DNA of 64,000 bases from contig JBGAKR010000005.1 of NCBI GenBank assembly GCA_044224315.1, positions 62,001 through 126,000 on the forward strand. Reading direction: 5' to 3'. This document shows, piece after piece, positions 7,718 through 16,581 of this stretch; within the stretch, counting starts at the first letter, position 1, and each line of letters opens with the position of its first letter. The notes below the pieces were generated by a model. That model searched no databases, was not told the DNA's origin, and saw nothing but the letters and a program-made list of their open reading frames with translations. This DNA comes from JAGXTF01 sp044224315. GTDB lineage: Bacteria > Bacteroidota > Bacteroidia > NS11-12g > UBA955. The position numbers were made by a program, and so were the translations under genes.

Positions 7718-9934
7718 TTAAAAGCTGCCTTTAAGAGATAATACAAAATTGCGACCCGGTGCGCTTATACCGGATGCAAACACGCGGTATCGAAGGTCCA
7801 GAATGTTTTCAACAGCAAAACCCACCTGCAGGTGTTTGTTTACAATCCATTGTCCGCGGATATTGTAGGTTTGCCATGACGGAGTGCGGCCTCGGTCGGA
7901 ATATTGGGCATTATCCTCACCACTAGGGCTGTAGTCTTTGGCTTTTTTCCAACCTTGAAACAACACAAAAGCTTCAAGTTGCCATTCATTGGATACCCAG
8001 CGCAGTCCGCCACGTCCATGATCTGGCGCTACGTGGTCTAACGGAGCCCATGCACTTTTCTCTGTTGCCTTATAACGGCCATAAGTAGTGGTATAATTAA
8101 AATCGGCAAACAGATTTTCGATTACGCGCAATTTTGCTGCAAACCAGGATCCTGTAACATATCCTCCGGCAGTATTGGCCATTTGATAAACGCGGGTCAT
8201 TTTACCATCATAAAAAAATGAGTCGGCCCCATTAAAAGTACTTGTTTGGTCAATCAACAAATTATCGATTTTGGTATAATAGGTGCCTGCCTCAAAGCGC
8301 GTATTTTCGTTGGTATAAGAAATATTTAAATCAATACTGCGGGTTTGTTCTGCTTTTAAATCTTTATTCGGAAAAATTAATTTATTGCCTGCTGCGCTTT
8401 CAAACAATTTAGTCATATCATCCACATTGGGGTTTCTAAAACCGCTGGCCAGGCTGGCTTTCATAAACAAGCCTTTAATTCCCAGATTTTTAATCACACC
8501 CAGATTGTACACCAAATTACTATTTTTTACTGTGGCTTCCGAATAGGGTAATTTTAAAAAGTTTTGAGCCGTATAATTGGCTTTAAGGTTGTAATTGCTT
8601 GCACGGAAACCCGCTTCTACAATAAAATCATCGGGTAAAATGGCATAATTTGCGTTTGCAAAAACAGACATGCTGCTGGTTTTTGCTCCACCATCGGCAT
8701 AGCGGGTATCTGTAATGGAAGTAACAGCCCCGGTATTTACATTGGTATTGGTTGCCGTTGATTTTACATCATTTGCAACAAACTCAGCACCTCCCTGGAT
8801 TTTCAGGTTTTCGAGAAGGCGATACGCGATATCGTAGTTAAAGGCCGACATCATTACTTTATCCACCTGTGCTTTTTCGTTGGTTGCTTTAAAACTACGG
8901 GTAACGCGCCCAACTTCGGCAAATTGATTGCTGAGAATTACGCGATGCTTAAGTCGATCTGTAGAAGGCAGGTTTAAGGCATAGCTGATAAAACGACGGT
9001 TTTGGGGTGCGTAATTCCAGGTAGCAAATCGCAGGGCACCATTGCGCACATCGGTAAGGCGGTCATATCTGGGTACCACATCGGTAGTGCTCAATTGTAC
9101 ATTAAGCATATGCGTTAATTTTCCTGTTTTCAGGGCCAGTTTAGAAAACAAATCATTTTGTACATAGCCCGAACCTTTTTGAACGAAGGGATCATAATTA
9201 CGCAGTTGCGTATCACGCCCATTAATTCTGTCGATGTAATAATTACGGTAACCGAATGTATCGTTTCCTGTAAAATTGCGCTGTTGACCCATTCTCAAAT
9301 CGCCAAAATCGCTGTGGGTAATATTAAATAACCAAGCCAGTTTTCGGCCCGATACTTCGAAGTTTATATTGGCAATGGAAGCATTGGCAGCACTCATATA
9401 ACGGAGATTGGCATTGGCATTAGCAAAGCCAAACTTGTGTTCCCTGAATTTAGGATCTCTGGATTTAAGGTAAATAACCCCACCCAATGCATCGGAGCCA
9501 TACAGGGTAGAACCGCTTCCGAAGAAAATTTCGGTTCTGTCGAGCATAAACTGGTCCAGGGTAATTAAATCCTGCAAATGCCCGGCGCGGTAAGTGGCAT
9601 TGTTCATGCGCACCCCATCTACCACCATTAATACACGGCTTGCTTCAAAGCCTCTAAGTACAGGGCTTCCGCCACCCAACTGGCTTTTTTGCATAAATAC
9701 ATAACCGGTTTGTGCAAGTACATCGGCCATAGTTCCTTGTTGTGCCATGGCAATTTGTTTAGCATTGATGGCTTCTATCTGCCTTGTATTGTTAAGGCGT
9801 TTATCGCCCATTCTTTGGGCAGAAATTAATATTTCATTCATGGATTCTATTTCGGCAGAATCCGGACCGGTAGATTGCCCGAATGCAGGCAATATAAGCA
9901 GGCAGGCTATACCCACCAGTAAGCTTTTTTTCAT
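7718..9934 (-). CDS. TonB-dependent outer-membrane receptor
   Basis: The 738-residue protein has a signal peptide (MKKSLLVGIACLLILPAFGQ), then an N-terminal plug domain: A-Q-Q-G-T-M-A-D-V-L-A-Q-T-G-Y-V, L-R-G-F-E-A-S-R-V-L-M-V-V-D-G-V-R-M-N, and G-S-G-S-T-L-Y-G-S-D-A-L-G-G-V-I. A beta-barrel follows and ends in an aromatic strand (R-N-F-V-L-S-L-K-G-S-F), as needed for Bam recognition. The plug resembles the haem/vitamin/metal receptor class (FepA/BtuB-like) rather than SusC, since the carboxypeptidase-like N-terminal domain of SusC is absent and no SusD gene is adjacent. The substrate is not predictable. The small secreted protein at 9998-10483 lies 63 bases upstream on the same strand and is probably co-transcribed. 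The gene ends at a strong terminator. Confidence 0.92.
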   Translation of the reverse strand: MKKSLLVGIACLLILPAFGQSTGPDSAEIESMNEILISAQRMGDKRLNNTRQIEAINAKQIAMAQQGTMADVLAQTGYVFMQKSQLGGGSPVLRGFEASRVLMVVDGVRMNNATYRAGHLQDLITLDQFMLDRTEIFFGSGSTLYGSDALGGVIYLKSRDPKFREHKFGFANANANLRYMSAANASIANINFEVSGRKLAWLFNITHSDFGDLRMGQQRNFTGNDTFGYRNYYIDRINGRDTQLRNYDPFVQKGSGYVQNDLFSKLALKTGKLTHMLNVQLSTTDVVPRYDRLTDVRNGALRFATWNYAPQNRRFISYALNLPSTDRLKHRVILSNQFAEVGRVTRSFKATNEKAQVDKVMMSAFNYDIAYRLLENLKIQGGAEFVANDVKSTATNTNVNTGAVTSITDTRYADGGAKTSSMSVFANANYAILPDDFIVEAGFRASNYNLKANYTAQNFLKLPYSEATVKNSNLVYNLGVIKNLGIKGLFMKASLASGFRNPNVDDMTKLFESAAGNKLIFPNKDLKAEQTRSIDLNISYTNENTRFEAGTYYTKIDNLLIDQTSTFNGADSFFYDGKMTRVYQMANTAGGYVTGSWFAAKLRVIENLFADFNYTTTYGRYKATEKSAWAPLDHVAPDHGRGGLRWVSNEWQLEAFVLFQGWKKAKDYSPSGEDNAQYSDRGRTPSWQTYNIRGQWIVNKHLQVGFAVENILDLRYRVFASGISAPGRNFVLSLKGSF

Positions 9935-9997
9935 TTTTTAGTACGGTTTTTTATTTGAATTTAAACAATGGTAGAATTAAATTTTTGGGGCAATAAA

Positions 9998-10483
9998 TTA
10001 ACCCAAAAATTCTGGCGGAGGGCCTATTACCTCTCTGATTGTTTGATTCAATGCGCCAGGATTATGGCACCGCAATGGAGAATAAATATAAATATAATTT
10101 AAATGGGTAATATTATAATGCAGGGTAATCCAATCTTTAGGGATATTAAATTTACCATTTTTCTCTTTTGCATCGGAATTCGCCGCATTGCCGTCTTCCA
10201 GTATATCTTCTATTTCATCGCAAATCACTTCTGCATCCCAACCGTTTGACACGCGGGTAACGGCAATTACATCGTAATGCTTATGTTCAATTTCAACCTC
10301 TTGTCCGGGACTTAGGTTTGAAATTTGGGAAAATGAGAAATGGTATTTCACTGTTGATGCCGACTTTTGCGCAAACATCTGATAGCGATGTACAGAAAGT
10401 GTTGCTTGCTGCAAAAGCGGCGACAGGCCCACCACTAAAGTGAGCAAATAAGCCAAAGCTATGGTTAATTTCTGCCTCAACAA
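9998..10483 (-). CDS. Small secreted hypothetical protein, related to 12807-13298
   Basis: The product has 161 residues with an N-terminal hydrophobic segment (about 8-30) that could be a signal peptide or anchor, a central beta-rich part, a late R-C-H, and a C-terminus G-P-P-P-E-F-L-G. The protein at 12807-13298 shares the layout: M-L-R start, hydrophobic segment, S-P-G-Q-E-V-E-I versus V-E-A-G-D-E-I-F, a K-D-W segment (P-K-D-W-I versus A-K-D-W-C), an aromatic/Cys patch, and a P-P-E-x-L end. I do not recognise a named family with confidence. Its position just upstream of a TonB receptor fits a role in periplasmic or outer-membrane handling of that receptor's substrate, but this rests on context only. 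Confidence 0.65.
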   Translation of the reverse strand: MLRQKLTIALAYLLTLVVGLSPLLQQATLSVHRYQMFAQKSASTVKYHFSFSQISNLSPGQEVEIEHKHYDVIAVTRVSNGWDAEVICDEIEDILEDGNAANSDAKEKNGKFNIPKDWITLHYNITHLNYIYIYSPLRCHNPGALNQTIREVIGPPPEFLG

Positions 10484-10541
10484 CTGCAGCGAAAATACAA
10501 ATATTATTTTAATCTCAAGTATTTAGTTTCTTGTATTTTAT

Positions 10542-10577
10542 AAAAAAGAAAGGAGATGTTTCCACCTCCCTTCTTTC
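10542..10577 (-). terminator. Intrinsic terminator of the metalloprotease gene
   Basis: Read on the minus strand, AAAGAAGGGAGGT pairs with ATCTCCTTTCTTT (13 bp with two G-U pairs, loop GGAAAC) followed by a T-run. It lies just after the stop of the M43 protease gene. Confidence 0.8.
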
Positions 10578-10589
10578 AAATTTCAAGGT

Positions 10590-12680
10590 TTATTTAACCA
10601 TGAGTTTGGTAGTTGAAATAGCGCCGTTTAAACTAACCTGAAGCATATAAATTCCGGGACTTATGGCTTTACCTAAAGGCAAATTCAGAATAGCATTTGC
10701 GGTATTGGAATTATACAATTCAGCCAAATTTTTACCTGACAAATCCAGCAGATTTATTTGCACATTTTTTGCGTTACCATTTGGCAAAGTTATTTGCAAC
10801 ATTCCTTCGGCAGGATTGGGATAAACCCGAACCGAACCTTGCGCCATTGTATTTGTATTCAGTACCTGATTTATATTAATGTCATCCAAAAAGAAATTAT
10901 TGCCCCCATCACTTTTAAACTCAAACATTACCATCATATTCTGCCTTAATGCTGCATTTATTTTAGATAGATCTACGGTCACCGACTTCCATTGCTCCGC
11001 ATCGGGAGGAAAAAAATCATACACATATTTTGGGGTGTTTTTTACTGTATTGAGATTCTGTCCGGAGGCGGAATAACGGTTAATCCAGGTTTTACCACAA
11101 TCTGCCGAAGTGCGCACTGTAAGTACATCTTCGGTGCCTGTAGTAACATTCTGTTTATTGCGCTGTACAAATGAATATTTAAAAGTGAGAGAAGCATCGG
11201 TGCCGGAAAGGTCGTAATGATCCGTAATTAATCTGTAATAAAAATCTGATTTGAAAGGGCTATTGGCCACCATTAAAGAACGACTGCCGTGAGTAGAAGC
11301 GCTGCTTGTAGATATCCAATTGTCGGAATTATTGGTTTCGGTATACCAATTGGCAGAAATCTCCGACTCGAAAGATTCTTTCAAAAGATTAACATTACCC
11401 GGCCAGGGATCATATACACGCACCTGTAATCGGCGTCGCAGCGTATCAGATCCATTCGCATTTGAAACAATTAAAACCGCCTCCTGCATACCTGGAGTTG
11501 AGAATGTAACCAGGGGATTTACCAGGTTTGAGGTACTTGGGTTTCCACCAGGGAAAAACCAATTGTAACTAACCGATCCGGTATACTGATAACTCATATC
11601 GGTAAATTGCACTGCACTGCCTGTACAAACGGTTTTATTTTCGGCAAAAAAGAATGCTTTGGGTTTGCAATTGCTAACCGGATTCAGCACCCCCGTTGCT
11701 AAGAGATTTTCATTGGTAATTAGCATCGACCTAAACTTATTTATGGTAGCAAGCATGCGTGATTTTTGGCCTTCACTAAACATGTTTTGGCAAGCACCAT
11801 CCGAATAATCCATATAATTTTCATATTGATCTGGTAAATCAGGGTCGTCAGTTGCGCAGGTATTTATTTCAGAGGGGAGACATACACCATAACTAGGTCC
11901 GCTAACGGGTGGAGTATCGTCCACTTTATCATCATCTCCACATCCTCCTTGAAAAGTATGAAATAAGCCCAGCCAGTGGCCGGTTTCATGGGTAAGTACA
12001 CGGCCGTAATTAGGCCTTAGACCTGCTGGGTTAGCGGCAGTACCAATGGAGCCTACCATGTCGTGACGAATAATTACACCATCCGTGCGGTACAAACCCG
12101 TCCAGGGAAACTGCGCGTATCCTAAAATGGTGCCAGCTACACCCGATTGTGATGCAATATTTTTTACCACCCAGATATTGAAATAATGATCTGCTGGCCA
12201 TACGCTGAGTAATTTAATGGCATCGTCACCGTTTTCAGTCAGTGGAGTTTCATAACGCACTATACCCTCTGTGCAGCGGCCAAAATTATCTTTTGTTGCC
12301 AACTTAAATTCGATATTACAATCGGCTGCTATGCCTTTAAAAACATCGCGTGTTTTATTGCTATCGGCATTTTGTCTGCGGTAATCTATATTCAACAATC
12401 GAATCGCATCCTCACATTGGGCTTTCGAAATATTTTCGGGTCCTCCATTGTGAAATATATGAAATACCACCGGAATAATAATAGTAGCGGCTCTGGAGGA
12501 AAGGCCTGTTGCGGTTTTTACAGTGGCATTAAAATTGGCTTCCCTATTTAATATTGTAGGGTCAGCAATTATTTGTTCTTTGTATTTTAAATCCGTTCCG
12601 CAAGGTTCGGTTTTTTTATTCTGTGCGCAAAGCACAAAGCTGAATACAACAGCTGCTATCAGTGTTAATTGTTTTTTCAT
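10590..12680 (-). CDS. Secreted M43 (pappalysin-like) zinc metalloprotease with PKD and T9SS domains
   Basis: The 696-residue protein starts with a signal peptide (MKKQLTLIAAVVFSFVLCAQ). The catalytic domain holds the extended zinc motif H-E-T-G-H-W-L-G-L-F-H at 231-241, which is HExxHxxGxxH of the metzincins, followed by G-G-C-G-D-D-D-K-V-D-D-T-P-P and a Met-turn-like N-Y-M-D-Y. This is the pappalysin/M43B pattern common in Bacteroidota. A PKD-like domain follows (F-F-A-E-N-K-T-V-C-T-G-S and V-S-Y-N-W-F-F-P-G-G-N-P), then a beta-sandwich region (about 440-610), and a T9SS type A domain at the end (V-Y-P-N-P-A-E-G-M-L-Q-I to T-K-L-M-V-K). It should be exported to the surface and digest extracellular protein. 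The zinc ligands are intact. Confidence 0.92.
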   Translation of the reverse strand: MKKQLTLIAAVVFSFVLCAQNKKTEPCGTDLKYKEQIIADPTILNREANFNATVKTATGLSSRAATIIIPVVFHIFHNGGPENISKAQCEDAIRLLNIDYRRQNADSNKTRDVFKGIAADCNIEFKLATKDNFGRCTEGIVRYETPLTENGDDAIKLLSVWPADHYFNIWVVKNIASQSGVAGTILGYAQFPWTGLYRTDGVIIRHDMVGSIGTAANPAGLRPNYGRVLTHETGHWLGLFHTFQGGCGDDDKVDDTPPVSGPSYGVCLPSEINTCATDDPDLPDQYENYMDYSDGACQNMFSEGQKSRMLATINKFRSMLITNENLLATGVLNPVSNCKPKAFFFAENKTVCTGSAVQFTDMSYQYTGSVSYNWFFPGGNPSTSNLVNPLVTFSTPGMQEAVLIVSNANGSDTLRRRLQVRVYDPWPGNVNLLKESFESEISANWYTETNNSDNWISTSSASTHGSRSLMVANSPFKSDFYYRLITDHYDLSGTDASLTFKYSFVQRNKQNVTTGTEDVLTVRTSADCGKTWINRYSASGQNLNTVKNTPKYVYDFFPPDAEQWKSVTVDLSKINAALRQNMMVMFEFKSDGGNNFFLDDININQVLNTNTMAQGSVRVYPNPAEGMLQITLPNGNAKNVQINLLDLSGKNLAELYNSNTANAILNLPLGKAISPGIYMLQVSLNGAISTTKLMVK

Positions 12681-12806
12681 TTTGGATTTAATTTAGGTTT
12701 AATAAGGCATTGTGGGTGAATTCAAAGTAAGCTTTAGAGAAACTTTGGAATATCACAACAATGTAGAAACAAAGACAAGTGCATCAGGGCATTGTCAACT
12801 TTTCAA

Positions 12807-13298
12807 TCAACTTAAATTTTCCGGTGGAGAATGCGGAGTTGCTGAAAAACCCGCTGTCATATTAATGTTATATTCAGGGTAAAAAAAACAGCATGAATTG
12901 CAATTTATGTTATAATTAAATGGAATATGGTTGCACCAATCTTTGGCGAATGGAATTTTGTTTTTAACCCAATCATTTGAAGAATTCGCAGCCATAGATT
13001 TCAATATCCCATACTCAATTTTATCATTAATAGCTGCTATTTCCCATTTATCACCGCGGAGAGATGCTGATACGATATCAAATTCAGTATTTTGCCAAAA
13101 GATTTCATCCCCTGCTTCAACTCTGACAATTTCTGAAACGGGAATTATCAGTTTCGCCAGATTTTTTTGATCCGAAATGCGGGCAATTTGTTGCTTAACG
13201 CAATATTTACGTGCCAGCACAGCTGTTACCTGCAGCAATGGCAATGCCGCGAATAAAAGCGCCAAGGACAAAGTAAATACTTTTAGATTTCGCAACAC
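12807..13298 (-). CDS. Small secreted hypothetical protein, related to 9998-10483
   Basis: The 163-residue product has an N-terminal hydrophobic segment (about 8-28), then R-K-Y-C-V, a beta-rich centre, the cysteine cluster C-N-S-C-C near residue 135, and the end H-S-P-P-E-N-L-S. Its layout matches the protein at 9998-10483, but it has more cysteines. The order Y-C / C-C / P-P loosely resembles the HYC_CC_PP family of small Bacteroidota proteins, though the characteristic H-Y-C-G-G is missing, so I do not assign it. It lies 126 bases upstream of the metalloprotease gene on the same strand. Function unknown; the cysteine cluster could bind metal. Confidence 0.6.
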   Translation of the reverse strand: MLRNLKVFTLSLALLFAALPLLQVTAVLARKYCVKQQIARISDQKNLAKLIIPVSEIVRVEAGDEIFWQNTEFDIVSASLRGDKWEIAAINDKIEYGILKSMAANSSNDWVKNKIPFAKDWCNHIPFNYNINCNSCCFFYPEYNINMTAGFSATPHSPPENLS

Positions 13299-13359
13299 GG
13301 CAAATATATGGCAAGCGGCAAAATCTAAACCCGGACGTAATTACTTTTACTTTCCTATG

Positions 13360-14274
13360 TCAAAACTGATAGCAACTATTCTTGCCCGGAGCCAGTCCTC
13401 TTTCCTTTTTGCCATTGGTGCGAGGGGCACCCTTGCCACCTAAAATCAAATTGTAATTGATACACAGAAAAAAGAAGTTATCGGTATAAGTAGGTTTACC
13501 CCTAATGGCTCCCGGGGCGCTAAAACCCGGAATTTCACCTAAACTTCGGTCGCTTAAATCCACAGCTGTTTGCCCGTTACTTGCCAACAGTTGGGTTTTA
13601 TCTACATAATTGGTAGAAACATCATCAATATAATCTGTAAACGTTTTGCGCGAGCTTAATTCAAAGCTCCAATATCCATGCGGGCGCGATAGAAAATTAA
13701 TACCAAAACCAAATGGAATGGCAAAGGAAGTAAGTTTATATGGCGATTTACCCGGCATAAAAAACTGCCCTTCGGTTCCCAGGGGTTGTAAACGCACAAC
13801 TTGCCCGTTATAATGGGTGCGGGGGTCGAAATGAAAGTATTCTATACCCGCAAACATGTATAATTTATTAAACTTTTGTTTATCGGGTAAAAATTTAAAT
13901 TCCATTATTAGATTTCCTCCCTGGATAGGTGAAAAGAAATCGAGGTTTCGATTGCGACGTGCCGGATTGGTTGTATACTTATCGCTGGCAGACAAGCGGC
14001 CATAATACCCTCCGGCACGCAAGGCAAAAGATTTACCAAAATTAAAGCGCATTCCAAGCCCTCCCATATATCGGGTTCCTTGTAAATTCAGATCGGCAAT
14101 AGATGGGGTGCCGTTGGTAAAACTTCCACCTAAGTCGCCCAAAAAATGGGTAGACCCGGCACTAAAAACAAGATTAATTTGTGCCTTTGCGGAATGAGAA
14201 GCAAGTGCAATAAACCCAATGAAAATGCATTGGTTGAACCTGCAAAAATACCTGCCAGTATTTGTAATTTGCAT
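13360..14274 (-). CDS. Outer-membrane beta-barrel protein, DUF6089-like (copy 1)
   Basis: The 304-residue protein has a hydrophobic N-terminal stretch ending A-K-A-Q, then G-S-T-H-F-L-G-D-L-G-G, G-Y-Y-G-R-L-S-A-S-D-K-Y and N-R-N-L-D-F-F-S-P-I, the pattern I associate with DUF6089 outer-membrane proteins. It is strongly alike to the next gene at 14332-15243: both contain R-L-Q-P-L-G-T-E-G-Q-F-F-M-P-G and D-Y-I-D-D-V-S-T, and both have S-N-G-Q-T-A-V-D-L-S-D-R-S-L-G-E-I-P. The two are a tandem duplicate pair 57 bases apart. Both end in an unusual basic, glycine-rich tail rather than a final aromatic barrel strand. The ATG at 14274 gives an atypically long N-terminus before the hydrophobic core; a start a few codons later is possible. 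Function unknown. Confidence 0.8.
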   Translation of the reverse strand: MQITNTGRYFCRFNQCIFIGFIALASHSAKAQINLVFSAGSTHFLGDLGGSFTNGTPSIADLNLQGTRYMGGLGMRFNFGKSFALRAGGYYGRLSASDKYTTNPARRNRNLDFFSPIQGGNLIMEFKFLPDKQKFNKLYMFAGIEYFHFDPRTHYNGQVVRLQPLGTEGQFFMPGKSPYKLTSFAIPFGFGINFLSRPHGYWSFELSSRKTFTDYIDDVSTNYVDKTQLLASNGQTAVDLSDRSLGEIPGFSAPGAIRGKPTYTDNFFFLCINYNLILGGKGAPRTNGKKERGLAPGKNSCYQF

Positions 14275-14331
14275 GTGTGGGTGCCCTCCGTAAGGGAATG
14301 TTTTACTCGAAATTAGGTAAAAATCCTGAGA

Positions 14332-15243
14332 TTAAAAAATATCATTGCAGCTTCCACCCCTGCTATGTTTAACCTTGCGGTGTCCGTTTCTGTGATTAAA
14401 ACTGGCAGAAGAGCCTTTGCGCGCACCTAGGGTATAAGCATAGGTTACGGATAAAAAGAAAAAGTTGTCGTTGCTGGAAGAATGCCCGCGAATGGTACCC
14501 GGATCGCTGAAATAAGGGATTTCGCCCAGGCTTCGGTCGCTGAGATCTACAGCTGTTTGTCCGTTACTGGCCAGTAATTGGGTTTTGTCTACAAATGTGG
14601 TAGAAACATCATCGATATAATCGGTAAATGTTTTACGGCATACCAATTCAGTGCTTAAACTGCCTCTGTCTCCTTTGTAAAAAGTATAGCCAATGCCAAA
14701 AGGGATAGCCAGGGAAGTAAGCTTATATGGACTGCGGCCCGGCATAAAAAACTGGCCTTCGGTGCCCAAGGGTTGCAATCGCACAGTTTGCCCGTTGTAT
14801 TTGGTTCGCGGATCGAATTTAAAATACTCTATGCCACCAAAAACATACCAGTTACCCGGCTTGCCCTGGCTGGGTAATTTAAATTCGAGCATGGCGCTGC
14901 CACCTATGATGGGGGAAAAGAAATTAAGATTTCGGTTCTTCCGTTCGGGATTGCTGGTGTATTTATCATTGGCTGCCACCCTTGCATAATACCCATTCAA
15001 ACGCCCGGATACATATTGGCTAAAGGGGAAACGTAAACCTGCGCCCAGCATATATCGGGTACTTTGCAAATCAACATCCTGAATATCGTGTGTGCCGATA
15101 ACAGGCTTGCCGCCTAAATCACCCAAAAAGCTGGATGATCCGCCAGTAGCCAGGATTTGAATCTGGCCTGCCGCGGGCGCAACAGCACTGAAGCCTGCCA
15201 GCAACAATGCCAATAAGTGTTTTTGAGTGAATTCGGTTTTCAT
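14332..15243 (-). CDS. Outer-membrane beta-barrel protein, DUF6089-like (copy 2)
   Basis: I start this gene at the ATG at 15243, giving 303 residues and a clean signal peptide (MKTEFTQKHLLALLLAGFSA, then V-A-P-A-A-G-Q). The frame stays open upstream to 15732, but that part is antisense to the thiolase gene and has no family similarity. The mature part begins with G-G-S-S-S-F-L-G-D-L-G-G, and continues with A-A-N-D-K-Y and N-R-N-L-N-F-F-S-P-I, as in copy 1. The tail is basic (R-N-G-H-R-K-V-K-H-S-R). It is the first gene of the pair in transcription order and is divergent from the thiolase gene, with 130 bases between the two starts to hold promoters. Probably an outer-membrane protein of about eight strands; no known function. 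Confidence 0.82.
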   Translation of the reverse strand: MKTEFTQKHLLALLLAGFSAVAPAAGQIQILATGGSSSFLGDLGGKPVIGTHDIQDVDLQSTRYMLGAGLRFPFSQYVSGRLNGYYARVAANDKYTSNPERKNRNLNFFSPIIGGSAMLEFKLPSQGKPGNWYVFGGIEYFKFDPRTKYNGQTVRLQPLGTEGQFFMPGRSPYKLTSLAIPFGIGYTFYKGDRGSLSTELVCRKTFTDYIDDVSTTFVDKTQLLASNGQTAVDLSDRSLGEIPYFSDPGTIRGHSSSNDNFFFLSVTYAYTLGARKGSSASFNHRNGHRKVKHSRGGSCNDIF

Positions 15244-15373
15244 ATTTTTCTGCCTCCATGCTTTTTGACAGGCAAATGTTGAATTGGTTGCACCGATGCC
15301 TGTAATTTTTATAACGCTATTATTGGTTGCAAAATTTTCTACGCTGCGGTTTTTAAGGTTAATTTGCACCTGC

Positions 15374-16573
15374 ATGAATGAGGTATTTGTAATTGATGTA
15401 TTGCGTACTCCGGTTGGAAAATTCGGCGGAAGCCTTGCCAGTGTGCGCCCCGACGATATGGCCGCCCACGTAATTCGCAGTATTATGGAGCGCAATGGCA
15501 ACATCGATTTTACCGAAACCGATGATGTAATTTTTGGTGCTGCTAACCAGGCAGGAGAAGACAACCGAAATGTTGCACGCATGGCATTGTTGCTAGCCGG
15601 ATTGCCGGTTACTGTACCCGGATATACGGTAAACCGTTTGTGTGCAAGCGGGTTGCAGAGCATAATGAATGGATATATGGCCATTCGCAGCGGACAAGCG
15701 GGATTGATTTTGGCCGGTGGCACAGAAAGCATGACCCGTGCACCTTTTGTAATGGCAAAAGCCGAGCAGGGATTTCAACGGAATGTAGAAATATACGATA
15801 CCACCATTGGATGGCGTTTTACTAATCCCAAACTGGCCGAAATGTACCATCCATACAGTATGGGCGAAACTGCAGAAAATGTAGCTGTTAAATATAATGT
15901 AAGCCGGGAGGATCAGGATCAGTTTGCCTTTGAAACCCAACAAAATTGGGCCAATGCGCAGGCTGCCGGAAAATTCAAAAATGAAATAACCCCTGTATTA
16001 TTGCCCCAGAAAAAAGGCGACCCTAAAATATTTGATACCGATGAGCATCCGCGCCTAAGCACCGTGGAAGTGTTGGCCGGCCTAAAACCTGCATTTAAAA
16101 AAGATGGCACAGTAACTGCCGGAAACTCCAGTGGAATAAACGATGGTGCTGCCTGCATGATTCTGGCTTCAGAAGAAACCGTAATTAAATTTAAATTAAA
16201 ACCCATGGCACGCATTGCAGGGATTGGTGTGGCCGGTGTACCACCCGAAATTATGGGAATTGGACCTATCCCAGCCTCACTAAAAGCTATGCACCACGCG
16301 GGTATAACAGCAGCCGACCTGGATTTGGCCGAATTAAATGAAGCATTTGCGGTACAAGTTTTAGCCAGCATGCGCGAATTAAAAATAGCGCGCGAAATTG
16401 TGAATGTAAATGGTGGCAGCATTGCCATCGGACATCCATTAGGTGCATCCGGAACCCGAATTTCTGCTACACTTTTACATGAAATGCAAAAACGCCAAAC
16501 CGCCCGCTATGGCCTCGCAACCATGTGCATTGGTGTGGGACAAGGCAGCGCTATAGTGTACGAAAAACTATAA
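15374..16573 (+). CDS. Thiolase (acetyl-CoA acyltransferase, PcaF/PaaJ-like)
   Basis: The 399-residue product is a full-length thiolase with all catalytic residues: Cys 90 in N-R-L-C-A-S-G-L, His 354 in I-G-H-P-L-G-A-S-G, and Cys 385 in C-I-G-V-G-Q-G-S-A. The sequence R-T-P-V-G-K-F-G-G-S-L-A-S-V-R, Q-A-G-E-D-N-R-N-V-A-R-M and the D-T-T-I-G-W-R-F segment are especially like 3-oxoadipyl-CoA thiolases (PcaF/PaaJ). No other aromatic-degradation genes are near, so a general beta-oxidation or acetoacetyl-CoA role is equally possible. The ATG at 15374 was chosen because the family starts at M-N-E-V-F-V-I-D; the upstream in-frame ATG at 15284 would add 30 unrelated residues. truA follows after 8 bases, so the two are probably co-transcribed. 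Confidence 0.93.
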   Translation: MNEVFVIDVLRTPVGKFGGSLASVRPDDMAAHVIRSIMERNGNIDFTETDDVIFGAANQAGEDNRNVARMALLLAGLPVTVPGYTVNRLCASGLQSIMNGYMAIRSGQAGLILAGGTESMTRAPFVMAKAEQGFQRNVEIYDTTIGWRFTNPKLAEMYHPYSMGETAENVAVKYNVSREDQDQFAFETQQNWANAQAAGKFKNEITPVLLPQKKGDPKIFDTDEHPRLSTVEVLAGLKPAFKKDGTVTAGNSSGINDGAACMILASEETVIKFKLKPMARIAGIGVAGVPPEIMGIGPIPASLKAMHHAGITAADLDLAELNEAFAVQVLASMRELKIAREIVNVNGGSIAIGHPLGASGTRISATLLHEMQKRQTARYGLATMCIGVGQGSAIVYEKL

Positions 16574-16581
16574 AATTATAT

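Noticed and set aside
12807..13298. Assignment to the HYC_CC_PP family
   Set aside because: Only Y-C, C-C and P-P are present; the typical H-Y-C-G-G is missing and the protein is longer, so I left it unnamed.
15244..15732. Upstream extension of the second barrel protein gene
   Set aside because: This part is antisense to the thiolase gene, and a proper signal peptide starts at 15243.
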